A stretch of DNA of 64,000 nucleotides from Vibrio diabolicus (GCA_001048675.1 CCKK01000024.1:52000-115999), one strand, 5' to 3'. Numbered from the stretch's first letter, positions 53,040-62,268 are shown. The notes: generated from the sequence alone by a model not told the origin. Numbers and translations are program-made.

Positions 53040-54689
53040 TTATGCCGCTTCTGCTACAGGAGCTTCGTCGATAAGTTTCACGCGGTAGAAGTAGTCTTCT
53101 CCGTCGAATGGATGGATTTCGCCGTAGGCCAGTTCGTATAGGGTGTTAGACGCTACTAGACCTTTACCGATTGGATGCGTGTACATGGTTGCTGCGATTG
53201 CATCACCTGCTACGTAGCCCGCTTCTGAGTGAGAAGAACCGCGACCGTAACAAAGCATGTCGTTCGTACCGATCACTACCGGACACTCGAATACTTTCCA
53301 CATGCCGAACAACTTACCTGCGTAGTGGATAGCGTTTTTCTGTTGGTAATTAGCCGGAGCTACGAAATATGGAGCACCAAGAGACTTAAGGATTGTTGAC
53401 GCGCCAGTACCAGCAAAGATACCTGTCATGCCAGTTGTGCGAGTCGCTTGTAGGATCTTCGTAGAAACGTTTAGAAGAACTTCGTTTAGACGTTCACGAT
53501 GTAGACGCCAGTCTTCACCAGCCGCTACGTAGATATTGAATGTTTCTTCGCGCGTACAAGCAAAGTCCATATCTACTAGGTGGCGAGTCGCTTTTTCCGA
53601 TGCCAATGTGTTGCGCATGTGGCTCATCTGTAGAGATTTCAGATCTTGGCCAAACTCGCGTTGCATTGTGAACATCGCTTGAATAGTCGCGTCTGCTGCG
53701 ATTGCGTTTTGACGTGGGCGCAGTATACGAGAGTCCATATCATGGTCGATCGTTGGGATAAGGTCAGGGCGTCTTTCAATGTCTACTTCGAACTCGATGT
53801 GCAGAACCGTCCCTGCTGGTAGGGCTGATGTTGGAGTGACGGTAACTTTGCCTTTTGCATGGTCTATTTGACAGTTAATAACCATACCATTATGAGTACC
53901 TGTCATTATTTGACTACCGTTGCTGTCTAGGTCGCGAGCCACACGTTTATGGTTAATAAATAGGGAAACAGATGTCTTCGTGAATGGGATTTCAAACTTG
54001 GTGTGTTGTAGGTCAGTCTTAGAGTCAAAGACGTGAGTTGTCTTAGTGCCGTCTGGTTGCTGTTCAGAGACAAACTTGTAGCGCTGACGCATAGACGAGT
54101 ATTGGCCAACCGTTGCTTGGTCGATTTCAGTACCCGCTGCGAAGTCACCAAAGTTTGAGCCAGTGCGGCGGTAAACTTTGAAGATCTCAACTTCGTTCGC
54201 ACCCGCTGGGATCATGGTTACAGCGTCAAGTGTTGCTGTCTCAAGAAGAACAGGAAGCACTAGGCCAACCATCTTCGCACGAATTTCAACACCCTCAGAT
54301 GTTGATAGAGATTGACCGATAGACTCAAGCATCATTGCGCCTGTTGAGCCATCACGCTTAGCACCCTCTAGCGTCATCATGTTACGCATAGTTGCGTGAG
54401 CTGATGCCATTAGTTCATCACTAGGTAGGTGGCCGTAAGTCTTTTCGTATTCACGCACCGCAGACTGCATGCCTGATACGATGCTAACCGCTGTTTCTTG
54501 AGACACTGACTCGAACATAGGCTCATTCGCAATGGCTGACAAAATAGCCGCGCCACGAGAATTGTCGTCAGTTAGAAACATGCCTGTTTGTGAATCGAAT
54601 TGGGATTCGATGCACAGATTACGCATTGCTTGAGCGCCTAAATGAATCGCCTCAATGCGTTTGTTGAAGTTAGAACGTTTATCTGCCAT
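53040..54689 (-). CDS. Probable major capsid protein, 549 aa
   Basis: Length and position match the P1 gp23-type capsid protein. N-terminal helical region (IHLGAQAMRNLCIESQFD) followed by GLVLPVLLETATLDAVTMIP, which fits the E-loop/P-domain start of HK97-fold capsids, and TLYELAYGEIHPFDGEDYFYR near the end. There is an AT-rich upstream region with no gene, consistent with a strong promoter for an abundant protein. Confidence 0.65.
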   Translation of the reverse strand: MADKRSNFNKRIEAIHLGAQAMRNLCIESQFDSQTGMFLTDDNSRGAAILSAIANEPMFESVSQETAVSIVSGMQSAVREYEKTYGHLPSDELMASAHATMRNMMTLEGAKRDGSTGAMMLESIGQSLSTSEGVEIRAKMVGLVLPVLLETATLDAVTMIPAGANEVEIFKVYRRTGSNFGDFAAGTEIDQATVGQYSSMRQRYKFVSEQQPDGTKTTHVFDSKTDLQHTKFEIPFTKTSVSLFINHKRVARDLDSNGSQIMTGTHNGMVINCQIDHAKGKVTVTPTSALPAGTVLHIEFEVDIERRPDLIPTIDHDMDSRILRPRQNAIAADATIQAMFTMQREFGQDLKSLQMSHMRNTLASEKATRHLVDMDFACTREETFNIYVAAGEDWRLHRERLNEVLLNVSTKILQATRTTGMTGIFAGTGASTILKSLGAPYFVAPANYQQKNAIHYAGKLFGMWKVFECPVVIGTNDMLCYGRGSSHSEAGYVAGDAIAATMYTHPIGKGLVASNTLYELAYGEIHPFDGEDYFYRVKLIDEAPVAEAA

Positions 54690-54970
54690 GTAAATAAACC
54701 TTAATTATTAATTGAGTGTGTTCGGAATAGTTAAGCCACAGGAAAGCGGTAAAAATTCGCTCAACTTCGGATAGTAATTAAGATTTATTGCGAAAAAAAC
54801 AGGGGTAAAAGTTCGTTTAACTTATTGTTATATAATGAATTTATTTCTTTTTGTGCGTTTTTGTGGGAATGGTAACGACAGGGGGGGTCTATGTCGTTGA
54901 TCGTGTGTTTTTGTTGAGAGAAAAGGGGATAGGAAAGGGCATCTAAAAAAATTTAAAAAATTTTCAGTTG
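54690..54970. other. AT-rich leader of the capsid gene
   Basis: No gene. Minus-strand TATATAAC near 54830 and a CTATTCCGAACA element at 54719-54730 are candidate promoter parts. A run of seven or more G lies near 54883. Likely the promoter and untranslated leader of the capsid transcript. Confidence 0.5.
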
Positions 54971-55321
54971 TTATAGGGTTCCTGCCAAAAAGCCGAACAC
55001 GTTGCTTAGTAGCTCTTGTGTGTCAGTCTCTAAGCTTGGAAGCTCAACCCCATAGAAAACGGCCAAAAAGTCACGAACAATGAGTTGATAAACGACCACC
55101 AGCGCGATGCTCCACATCATAGCGGCGCGTCCAGTACGTACCAATGTGTTAGAGCTGGCCGCTTCAAGCTCTGCCAGTTTGTAGGCAAACTCTTTGCGTT
55201 CTTCGTCACTGGTAAACACACGATCACCAAACTCGGTCAGTTCGTGGATAATGCCACCTACTTTCTCGCTGGTGGCGCTCTTCAATAGACTACTTGTAAA
55301 CACTTTTTCTAGTCCCATCAT
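54971..55321 (-). CDS. Holin-like membrane protein, 116 aa
   Basis: A helical N-terminal half (GGIIHELTEFGDRVFTSDEE) then two hydrophobic segments (MMWSIALVVVYQLIVRDFL and LSNVFGFLAGTL), the layout of the 3TM holin family known from gene-transfer agents. Directly follows the amidase gene (they share base 55321), so the two form a lysis cassette. Confidence 0.65.
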   Translation of the reverse strand: MMGLEKVFTSSLLKSATSEKVGGIIHELTEFGDRVFTSDEERKEFAYKLAELEAASSNTLVRTGRAAMMWSIALVVVYQLIVRDFLAVFYGVELPSLETDTQELLSNVFGFLAGTL

Positions 55322-55872
55322 TAGTTGCTCTCTTTAATGTGTTCTGCGAACGCTTCTGCCAGTGCTACGGCTAGCTTTTCGCGCAGTTCCAATCCCTTTT
55401 GTAACGACTCGTCGTTAGACAAAAAGAACGGCTCCAAAATCACGGCTGGCATTTTGGTTTTCATCAAGAAGCGCCAACCGCGAGTATCAGTACCAGTGTT
55501 CGAGATAGGCTTAAGACCACGATTACGCTGTCCGATAAGTTCAGCCACCGCTTTTTGTAGGCGCAGAGCGAGTGCTTGGCTCTTGGCTGACTTATGCCAA
55601 TGCAATGTCTCTGAGCCTTGAACGTCCTTATTTGCCACGCTGTTACAATGTAACTCGATGGCATAGTCAGCGCTTGAATCGTTCACATCACCGATCATCC
55701 GTGAGTAGGTGTCTCGATACATGATCACTGGAAGAATGTCTCGCTTATGTAGCTCGGCGGCCAATAAGCTGGCTAGGGGATGATTGTAGCTATACTCATT
55801 TATTCCGAATGCTTCATTGTAAGCGCCACCATCTTTAAAGCTATGTCCAACAACAATGCAGACTTTTTTCAT
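55321..55872 (-). CDS. N-acetylmuramoyl-L-alanine amidase (endolysin)
   Basis: ATG at 55872 gives MKKVCIVVGHSFKDGGAYN. Amidase_3 zinc ligands are visible: H10 (VVGHS), E in FGINEYSYN, H in AIELHCNS, and the catalytic E in VILEPFFLSND. It cleaves the peptide stem from the glycan. No signal peptide, so export needs the adjacent holin. Confidence 0.88.
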   Translation of the reverse strand: MKKVCIVVGHSFKDGGAYNEAFGINEYSYNHPLASLLAAELHKRDILPVIMYRDTYSRMIGDVNDSSADYAIELHCNSVANKDVQGSETLHWHKSAKSQALALRLQKAVAELIGQRNRGLKPISNTGTDTRGWRFLMKTKMPAVILEPFFLSNDESLQKGLELREKLAVALAEAFAEHIKESN

Positions 55873-56104
55873 TTTATAAATTCCCAAACTTAGTTTAACT
55901 AATGTGCAGTTAGGCATTGACTATGTTCGGAATAGGAAATATATTTTATTTACCAGCTCGGCATCCCAATCGGCTGGTGTCAACTAACGTTGAAACTTCA
56001 TTTTTAGCCTTTGTAATAGCTTCTTGCGCCGCGAACACTTACCTCGCGGCTTTTTTTGCCTGCAATTTAGAAAAAAACCAGCGCGAACGCTGGCTTTGCT
56101 TGGA
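55873..56104. other. Gap upstream of the amidase gene
   Basis: Contains a strong minus-strand terminator (CCAGCG, loop, CGCTGG, TTTTTTT at about 56076-56099), a CTATTCCGAACA element near 55922-55933, and a possible 30-codon GTG frame (55946-56038) that I cannot support further. Confidence 0.5.
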
Positions 56105-56446
56105 TTATGGTCGGTTTTGAACGGGCTCTATCTTGTTTGATTTGAAGTAATCAAGAACAGGGTTAACTCGATAGGGTTCTACGTGGAAGCAGGCCATCAC
56201 CTGATCTTTACGCATCAAGTAAAACTGATTTCCGCTGTATCGCACCGCATCAAATATCACGTTCATTCTGCACCCATCGTACATGTATTCTCCCTCAACA
56301 CTGAGGCTTTTGCGTATCACAAAGGATAGTCGCGCCTTGGTGGATTTAAGTTCGTTTCGAGCTCTAAATAGGTTAATTGCTAGTACGATGATAAGCGCCA
56401 TTAATCCGCATAGTTCATATGCGTTTAAATAAACTGAATAACTCAT
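56105..56446 (-). CDS. Single-pass membrane protein, 113 aa
   Basis: One N-terminal membrane helix (ELCGLMALIIVLAINLFRA) and a basic cytoplasmic or periplasmic domain containing VIRKSLSVEGEYMYDGCRM. Lies just upstream of the lysis genes, separated from them by a terminator. Could be a spanin-like or superinfection-related protein, but no motif proves it. Confidence 0.5.
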   Translation of the reverse strand: MSYSVYLNAYELCGLMALIIVLAINLFRARNELKSTKARLSFVIRKSLSVEGEYMYDGCRMNVIFDAVRYSGNQFYLMRKDQVMACFHVEPYRVNPVLDYFKSNKIEPVQNRP

Positions 56447-56504
56447 TTTGTCTTTTTATAGTGCGAATAGGAAAGAGATTATCAAACAAAAAACATTCTA
56501 CAGT

Positions 56505-57266
56505 CTAAACACCTCCTCTGTCGCGTCTTTGATGCTTCGTTTTTTTCGTCTGGTTGCTACAAATGGTAAACGAAATCGCTTTAGTGAAGTAGTCCAGCGC
56601 TAAGGTACGTTCCTCTTTCGACGCAATGATCATTGCCTCAATCACCTTGCTTGAGCTGGCCACGCCACCAGCAAGGGGAGCCATCACCTCATTTAGCGCA
56701 CCAGCCTTGTTAGCCAGTTCTGGCGGTAAGACTGGCGGCGGCAAGGTTCCACCACTATCTGAGTCACTACCGCCCGTTGGTGGCGCTGCTGGCGTTAACG
56801 CGCCATTGATTTGCGCCATTAAGGACACGGCCGCATCAACATGGCCAGAAAGACCGTTGATCACTGCCTCAAGCGCTTTCAGTTCTTCCTTGCTGGTAAT
56901 TGGCAAGATACTCGGCGCGGGTACATTGTCCTCTGTGCCATCTACCTTGTGTTTGACGTTCACACCAATAGACACTTGTTCGAGGTCGGTTGGGTCGGTG
57001 ATCAACACTAGGTGCTCATTCCATTGCGTTAACGTGGCCACCGTTGCGCTCACTGAGCCATTCAAACCCTTAAGCGTTGCCACTAACTGTGATGCGCCTT
57101 GGTAGTCCTCAATATCCTCGCTCACGCATCCTGATAGTTTTCCTGACAAGCTTTCACACTTCACCTTAAGGGATTTGCCTCGGGTAAGGTTCTCCGCTTC
57201 CTTGAGGCCGCCTAAGTCTAAAAACTGGCGAAACTGCTCGATTTGCTCTTGTGTGTCTAACATCAA
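56505..57266 (-). CDS. Unknown baseplate-region protein, 253 aa
   Basis: Contains a Pro/Gly-rich linker (GGTLPPPVLPPELANK) between helical parts and a basic tail (QTKKTKHQRRDRGG). Follows the PAAR gene with six bases between. Likely a tail-associated protein of this operon. No family recognised. Confidence 0.5.
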   Translation of the reverse strand: MMLDTQEQIEQFRQFLDLGGLKEAENLTRGKSLKVKCESLSGKLSGCVSEDIEDYQGASQLVATLKGLNGSVSATVATLTQWNEHLVLITDPTDLEQVSIGVNVKHKVDGTEDNVPAPSILPITSKEELKALEAVINGLSGHVDAAVSLMAQINGALTPAAPPTGGSDSDSGGTLPPPVLPPELANKAGALNEVMAPLAGGVASSSKVIEAMIIASKEERTLALDYFTKAISFTICSNQTKKTKHQRRDRGGV

Positions 57267-57272
57267 ATTGCC

Positions 57273-57557
57273 TCAATCAATCGTCATCAAGTCGTTACCG
57301 TTTACCAGCGTAGCGCCACACCCAAGGGCATCGCCTACCACGGCGACCGGAACGCCATTAACAGTAAGTTTTGAACTACCAGTAATAACGCCTACGTGCG
57401 GCGGGTTATCTGGTTTTACGTGCATGACGGATATATCACCCGTACCTAATACATTGATTCCATTCACGGTCAGTAGTGGCTGGCCAGAAACAAAAACACC
57501 TGGACTAAAGCCACCATGACCACTATCCACACTCCCTACAATTCCTACGGCTGGCAT
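57273..57557 (-). CDS. PAAR-type spike tip protein, 94 aa
   Basis: Glycine-rich beta-repeat protein of PAAR length: SVDSGHGGFSPGVFVSGQ, LTVNGINVLGTGD, HVGVITGSSKLTVNGVPVA and GCGATLVNG, with His and Cys residues that can bind the metal at the tip. It caps the spike encoded by the next gene upstream. Confidence 0.8.
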   Translation of the reverse strand: MPAVGIVGSVDSGHGGFSPGVFVSGQPLLTVNGINVLGTGDISVMHVKPDNPPHVGVITGSSKLTVNGVPVAVVGDALGCGATLVNGNDLMTID

Positions 57558-57563
57558 AGTGCA

Positions 57564-58334
57564 TTACCCTAATGTAAATGGAGCTGCGGCAGCCTTAACA
57601 GCGAACTGGCCACCAGCATCGATATTGACGTTACCACTCGCTTTAATGGTCACTTCATTGCCCTCTAGGTTGGCTTTACCGGAGGCTTTTACGGTTGCAT
57701 TACCACCCGCTTCGATGTTCGCATCGCCTTTCACTTTGATAGTTAGTGCGCCTCCGATTTGCTCCAATGTGTTCCCTGTTGAGCTGCGAAACGCATTGCC
57801 CTCGACGTGGATAACGCACTGACCATCTGGTGTGATTTCAATGGCCGTACCGCTTTGGGTATGCGTTACTGAGTAGCCGCCTTGATGCGTGATGAGCTCG
57901 CGCAAACCAAATCGCACAAAGAGCGCATCTTTGCGGTCATAGGCTGGTGGCTCGGGTTCACCCTCGGCTCGTTTAGGCTGATAGGCTTCTCCGTTCACCT
58001 CGCTTGGTAGGTACGACTCATAGTTAGGCGCGTAGTAAAGCGATCCGGTAATACGGGGATAACGGGTATCACCATTACGAGGAAAATCCACCCAAACCAG
58101 ATCCCCTTTTTCCACTGGCACTGCATGGCCACCACTCGGTTTTGCACCTAATGGCAGTAGAAACTCGGCAAAAGGTAAATCCTTATCGGGGATTGCATCC
58201 CAATAACCAAGCAAGCGAACGGATACCATGTACAAGCCTTTCGGATGGACAGGATTGACCACCTCGGCCTGATAGCTACCAAACAAGCGGTTAGTGACGT
58301 TGGTGCGTGTTCTGTTCTCTGACGAATCGCTCAT
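57564..58334 (-). CDS. Central spike (gpV/VgrG-like) baseplate protein, 256 aa
   Basis: The ATG at 58334 overlaps the hub stop (ATGA). An N-terminal OB-fold region (YMVSVRLLGYWDAIPDKDLP, KGDLVWVDFPRNGD) is followed by a C-terminal triple beta-helix with alternating hydrophobics (IKVKGDANIEAGGNATVKAS, VTIKASGNVNIDAGG). This is the membrane-piercing spike; PAAR follows directly. Confidence 0.8.
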   Translation of the reverse strand: MSDSSENRTRTNVTNRLFGSYQAEVVNPVHPKGLYMVSVRLLGYWDAIPDKDLPFAEFLLPLGAKPSGGHAVPVEKGDLVWVDFPRNGDTRYPRITGSLYYAPNYESYLPSEVNGEAYQPKRAEGEPEPPAYDRKDALFVRFGLRELITHQGGYSVTHTQSGTAIEITPDGQCVIHVEGNAFRSSTGNTLEQIGGALTIKVKGDANIEAGGNATVKASGKANLEGNEVTIKASGNVNIDAGGQFAVKAAAAPFTLG

Positions 58335-59308
58335 ATGTTGCGTACTCCCAACTCGATACGACACTGATACCGGTTCCCACGTTGGCAATGGGCGACACGG
58401 TTCATGATTTGTTTCTCTGGCATGGACTCATCCAGCTCGGTAGCGGGTAGCCGTTTATGGAATAGCACTGAGCACACCGAAAGAGGCGTAAAGGCAGTAT
58501 TTCCGGTAAGTTCCACATCCAAAATAGGGATGATGGCCATGTGTTGATTATTCAGCGCCTTGGCTTGTGGAACGCTAACCATAACCATAGCGCCCGAACG
58601 TTTACCGCCTTGGAAGCCCTCGACGGTATCCCAAGAGGCATAGTTACGGTTAAGAACGCGCTCAAACAGGGCTTCCTCTCCGATAATGGAGTAGTTTGCA
58701 ATGCTGTGCTCTGCTTCCTCTGGATTCGACTGTTCCAGCTTGAATTGCTCGCTCATATCCATGTTCTTGAGCGACTTAAAGTGCATAACACCACGGCAGA
58801 TAAACGCCACTGAGCCGTAATCTCTGGCCATTGTTCGAATTAAGCGAGACTTAGTACCACCAGCATTTAAATGGTACGTAGCGCCACGCTCAAAGCTGTC
58901 ACATTCGATTTTTAGCTCGGGTAACAGCTCGGCCAGAATGTCTTTAGGCTGCATTTCAACAAAGAATCGAGGCGTTGTGACTGGCTCTTTAAGTAGGTGC
59001 GCATCCTTTTGGAATGCTTGAACGGTAAGCATACCGTCAGCGCTGGTGGACTTGGCCACAATGAATTTTTCAATCCAAACCTGATCGCCTCGCTCGTTCA
59101 CATCGGCCATCGTGACCTCGATCTCTGAACCGCGCTTAATCCCGTAGTCATCCCGATAAACGGCAGCCTGATCCATGATTTCCATAACCAGCTTGTTGCC
59201 GTCCATCGAAGCACACTCAATGTAGGTAAACGAATGAATGTGCTCGATAGGGATGTCATTTTCGTTGGTGACAACTTTTTGGGCGAGAAAGTATTCTTTG
59301 TTACTCAA
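58331..59308 (-). CDS. Baseplate hub protein (gpD-like), 325 aa
   Basis: I place the start at TTG 59308, which has GGAGG eight bases upstream and overlaps the previous stop (TTGAGTAA). The product fits gpD/gp27-type hubs: IHSFTYIECASMDGNKLVM in the first domain, RTMARDYGSVAFICRGVM in the middle (the LAxxxGxxxxxx module), and a C-terminal beta region. It trimerises to hold the spike encoded next. Confidence 0.7.
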   Translation of the reverse strand: MSNKEYFLAQKVVTNENDIPIEHIHSFTYIECASMDGNKLVMEIMDQAAVYRDDYGIKRGSEIEVTMADVNERGDQVWIEKFIVAKSTSADGMLTVQAFQKDAHLLKEPVTTPRFFVEMQPKDILAELLPELKIECDSFERGATYHLNAGGTKSRLIRTMARDYGSVAFICRGVMHFKSLKNMDMSEQFKLEQSNPEEAEHSIANYSIIGEEALFERVLNRNYASWDTVEGFQGGKRSGAMVMVSVPQAKALNNQHMAIIPILDVELTGNTAFTPLSVCSVLFHKRLPATELDESMPEKQIMNRVAHCQRGNRYQCRIELGVRNI

Positions 59309-60062
59309 TGACTCGACCTCCCACACCAATCGCACCCTGACGGACAGTGATCGACTCGGCCTCATAAACCTCTGCAATCACTTCAAAAGAGATTGAGGAA
59401 GCAAACAGGCGAGTATTTTCATGGTCTACTTCGGCGGGTTCGGTCATCGCATCTTTACGGCCACGTATCTCGATGCTGATTTCCATTTCAGTACCCGCGA
59501 GCATGGTTTTCGCTCTGAATACATGCTTACGCTTGCCCTTGGTATGACGTAGCCAAACCATTAAACCTAGCGCTAGGCGGCTAAGGGTAGACTGGTTCCA
59601 AGCTAGGGCATTAATGCGGTAGGTAAGCGCGACAAAGGACTTATTAATCATGGCATAAGGCTGGCCTTGTTCATTGGCCAGTTCGCCATAGTCAGCAATA
59701 TCGACGTACTCCGCGCCATCAACAAACCCAATCACCGGATCGCGCGTGATATAGCAAACAGGCAAAAGCTCATTACGGTTTGCTTTCACCTTGTCACCTA
59801 GTTTGGCTGTCAACTTAGATAGGAATGACACTGGATCGGTAAAGTTGCCGTAATAAATCTTTCTCGACTTATCATGGCCAACAAAGCGAGAAAACTCACT
59901 GTTCTCTCGACGCTTAGTGTCAGCCACAACTAAGGAATCAAGCACGTTCTGGAAAAAGGCAGCTACCGCACGGTCAATGTCGGTTAGCTCTGTGTGTTCC
60001 ACCTTGCCATCGAATGTCACTACATCGCATGGGATTTCAAAGAACGCATCGTCCAGTTGCAT
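59301..60062 (-). CDS. Unknown phage structural protein, 253 aa
   Basis: Soluble protein with FSRFVGHDKSRKIYYGNFTD and ALGLMVWLRHTKGKRKHVFR. Located immediately before the hub and overlapping its start, so it is probably a tail-completion or baseplate protein. No family assigned. Confidence 0.55.
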   Translation of the reverse strand: MQLDDAFFEIPCDVVTFDGKVEHTELTDIDRAVAAFFQNVLDSLVVADTKRRENSEFSRFVGHDKSRKIYYGNFTDPVSFLSKLTAKLGDKVKANRNELLPVCYITRDPVIGFVDGAEYVDIADYGELANEQGQPYAMINKSFVALTYRINALAWNQSTLSRLALGLMVWLRHTKGKRKHVFRAKTMLAGTEMEISIEIRGRKDAMTEPAEVDHENTRLFASSISFEVIAEVYEAESITVRQGAIGVGGRVIE

Positions 60063-60064
60063 GA

Positions 60065-60610
60065 TTAGTCCTCCAAATCGTCCAGCTCGTAATACTTACG
60101 GCCTTTAACGATAGTGATGCACTTATCGCTTCGGTGTAAGGTCACAGCGAACTTGTGGAAGTTGCTCGTTAGGATAGGGAGGTAAGCCGCTACTGGCTCA
60201 TTGCGTTGGTAGCCGTCTCGCGTTTTGCGGCCTTTACCGGATCGATTGCCCTCATAGATTTGAATGACCGCGCAATCAAAATCAATTTTGGCCATGTCTG
60301 CGATCGCTGCGTCTAGGTCTTTGCACACGTTAAGCACGTTCGCGCATAACATGACGCAAAAACGGCGTTTTGAGCTGTCAATTTCGGCAATATTGTTCAC
60401 TACGCCTTTTGCTTTCGAGTTCGGGTCATAGTGAGTGACCGTCATGATCTGCTTGTGGTAGTTAGTGAGGTATTCTTCTGTTAGGTCGGGAAACTTACCG
60501 CAACCAAAGTTAAGAATGTTGTTCGCGTATGACCAGTTAGGTGCAAGTCTACTAAGGCGCTTGGCACTGGCTGGCACTTGCTTTCGGCTAGTCTGTAATG
60601 TCATGACCAC
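60065..60610 (-). CDS. Methyltransferase-like phage protein, 181 aa
   Basis: Residues 30-75 contain NNILNFGCGKFPDLTEEYL and VTHYDPNSKAKG, resembling the SAM-binding motifs I and II of a class I methyltransferase; RRFCVMLCANVLNVC follows as a likely strand-helix. No catalytic motif is clear. First gene of this operon, at the prophage edge nearest the integron. Confidence 0.5.
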   Translation of the reverse strand: MVMTLQTSRKQVPASAKRLSRLAPNWSYANNILNFGCGKFPDLTEEYLTNYHKQIMTVTHYDPNSKAKGVVNNIAEIDSSKRRFCVMLCANVLNVCKDLDAAIADMAKIDFDCAVIQIYEGNRSGKGRKTRDGYQRNEPVAAYLPILTSNFHKFAVTLHRSDKCITIVKGRKYYELDDLED

Positions 60611-60888
60611 TCCATGATTGGAGCGGCGCTTTAAGGATGGGTTGGAGTAGGCCTAATATTAACGTTAAAGCTCGATTACGTCACTGTCTTGTAACGTTTC
60701 TTTGGATTCTAGCTCTGTCGAACTTTATGGTAATGTTTATCTGTACAATTCAAGGTAATTAGGGGGCACAATTTGGCTAACTCATTACTGCCCCAAAGCT
60801 TGCTAGACGAATAGCAAAAGAGGCTGATGATCAGCCTCTAGTTCTTGGTGCGCATAACGAGGTTTATGGGAAATGATACAAAAAGGAC
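60611..60888. other. Junction between phage and integron DNA
   Basis: No gene. From left: phage-type leader, an inverted repeat GGGGGCA / TGCCCC at 60763-60794, a perfect hairpin AGAGGCTGA-TGA-TCAGCCTCT at 60819-60839 (with TTTT following on the minus strand), then the attI-like stretch. Confidence 0.6.
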
Positions 60889-60895
60889 GTTATGA
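60848..60895 (+). other. attI-like site at the head of the cassettes
   Basis: GTGCGCATAACGAGG then GGACGTTATGA, with the first cassette starting at GTTATGA (60889-60895). It lacks the long attC palindrome yet abuts a cassette, as attI does. The integrase gene that normally lies beside attI is not in the window. The assignment is tentative. Confidence 0.4.
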
Positions 60896-61177
60896 AGTTA
60901 TCTGAGTTACAAAGTCATATAAAAGAATTCGATTATGCGCCAGAGCAATCTGAACACTATTTTTTTAAACTTAATCGAAGAAGTTGGCGAGTTATCGGAA
61001 TCTATTCGCAAAGGTAAAAGTGGATAACCAACGCTAGATGAACTTAAAGGTTCAATCGCAGAAGAGTTATATGACGTCTTGTATTATGTTTGTGCTTTAG
61101 CCAATATTCACGGTGTAAACCTTGAGAAAACGCATGAACTAAAAGAAGTTTTGAACAAGGTTAAGTACAACCGATAG
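60892..61177 (+). pseudogene. Broken MazG-like cassette gene
   Basis: Starts MKLSELQSHIKEFDYAPEQ. A run of seven T at 60960-60966 (six would keep frame) shifts it; in the restored frame LIEEVGELSESIRKGK and IAEELYDVLYYVCALANIHG show the EExxE...ExxD motif of MazG-like nucleotide pyrophosphohydrolases. A TAA at 61025-61027 in that frame is a second lesion, so it is not just a sequencing error. First cassette of the array. Confidence 0.75.
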
Positions 61178-61182
61178 AACGC

Positions 61183-61308
61183 GTATAACAAATTGTTCAA
61201 GAGGGATTCAGCACGCGTGGCATTTTTAATATGCGTTGGTTTAAGTGATTAAGGTGGTATGCGGTAGCATCGGTGTTGCGTGCTTCACCCCTTAACAAGG
61301 CGTTAGGC
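61183..61308 (+). other. attC site 1
   Basis: 126 bp from GTATAAC to GTTAGGC, with TTCAAGAGGGATTCAGCACG and CCTTAACAAGGCGTTAG, VCR-like. It separates the MazG-like and NYN cassettes. Confidence 0.9.
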
Positions 61309-61343
61309 ACCAGGGTAGCTCAGCATACCTAAAGGAAAAGAGA

Positions 61344-62129
61344 TTGATAGATATAAATTCAGAGAAAAAAATTGCGGTCTTAATCGATGCCGAAAATGCT
61401 CAATACTCCGTGTTAGATGCAGTATTAAAGGAGCTATCTAAACATGGGCACATACTCGTTAAAAAGGCTTATGGGGATTGGAGTTCTGAGTGCTTGAAAA
61501 ATTGGAAGCAACCTTTAAATGAGCTGGCGATAAATCCGGTACAACAGTTTTCCTACACTCAAGGTAAAAACTCGTCTGATGCAGCAATGATTATCGATGC
61601 AATGGATCTCCTTTACTCCAACAAATATGACGCCTTTGCTTTAGTAAGTAGTGATAGTGATTTTACTAAACTGGCTTCAAGGCTAAAGGAGTCAGAGATA
61701 TATGTTTTTGGCGTTGGTAAAAAAATGACGCCTGTGGCATTTCGTAATGCTTGTGATGATTTCATGTATACGGAGGTGCTCAAAGAAAGATATGCCCCTA
61801 AAGAAGAGCAGCCTTCAACCAATAGCACGAATGAAAAATCATCCCAGAATGACAGTAAATCCATTCGCAGGAAATTACGCCAAGACACTAAACTTCTCAA
61901 TATCTTGCGAGGTGCTGCTAGTGAGTACCAAGATGAAGATGGTTGGTCGTTCTTAGGGCATTGTGGCAGTTTAATAAAGCGTCAGTATCCAGACTTCAGT
62001 TCAAAGAACTATGGTTTCACTACATTAAGTCAACTAATTGAGGCAACTGAGTTGTTTGACATTTTGCGTAAGGAAACAGAGTCGGGGGCAGTGCATATCT
62101 TTATTAAAGATGCTCGAAAAAATGCCTAA
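61344..62129 (+). CDS. NYN-domain RNase-like protein with LOTUS-type end, 261 aa
   Basis: TTG start with AAGGAAAAGAGA just upstream. Residues 1-150 are a NYN (PIN-like) domain: AVLIDAENAQYS, KNSSDAAMIIDAMDLLYS and FALVSSDSDFTKLA provide the acidic metal-binding residues. The C-terminal 80 residues (SFLGHCGSLIKRQYPDFSS, YGFTTLSQLIEATELF) fit an OST-HTH/LOTUS domain for RNA binding. Such proteins are predicted RNases. Lone gene of its cassette. Confidence 0.85.
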   Translation: MIDINSEKKIAVLIDAENAQYSVLDAVLKELSKHGHILVKKAYGDWSSECLKNWKQPLNELAINPVQQFSYTQGKNSSDAAMIIDAMDLLYSNKYDAFALVSSDSDFTKLASRLKESEIYVFGVGKKMTPVAFRNACDDFMYTEVLKERYAPKEEQPSTNSTNEKSSQNDSKSIRRKLRQDTKLLNILRGAASEYQDEDGWSFLGHCGSLIKRQYPDFSSKNYGFTTLSQLIEATELFDILRKETESGAVHIFIKDARKNA

Positions 62130-62250
62130 CAAGTTGTTCAAGAGTGATTCGGCACGCGTGGCATTTTTGCTATGCGTTAGGTTTAGCGTTTAAGGTGGTA
62201 TGCGGAGGGCTTAGGTATTGCGTGCCTCACACCTTAACAGAGCGTTATAT
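62124..62250 (+). other. attC site 2
   Basis: 127 bp from GCCTAAC to GTTATAT, very similar to attC 1. It overlaps the last codons of the NYN gene. Confidence 0.9.
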
Positions 62251-62268
62251 GCAAGGAACGGAGGTCAA

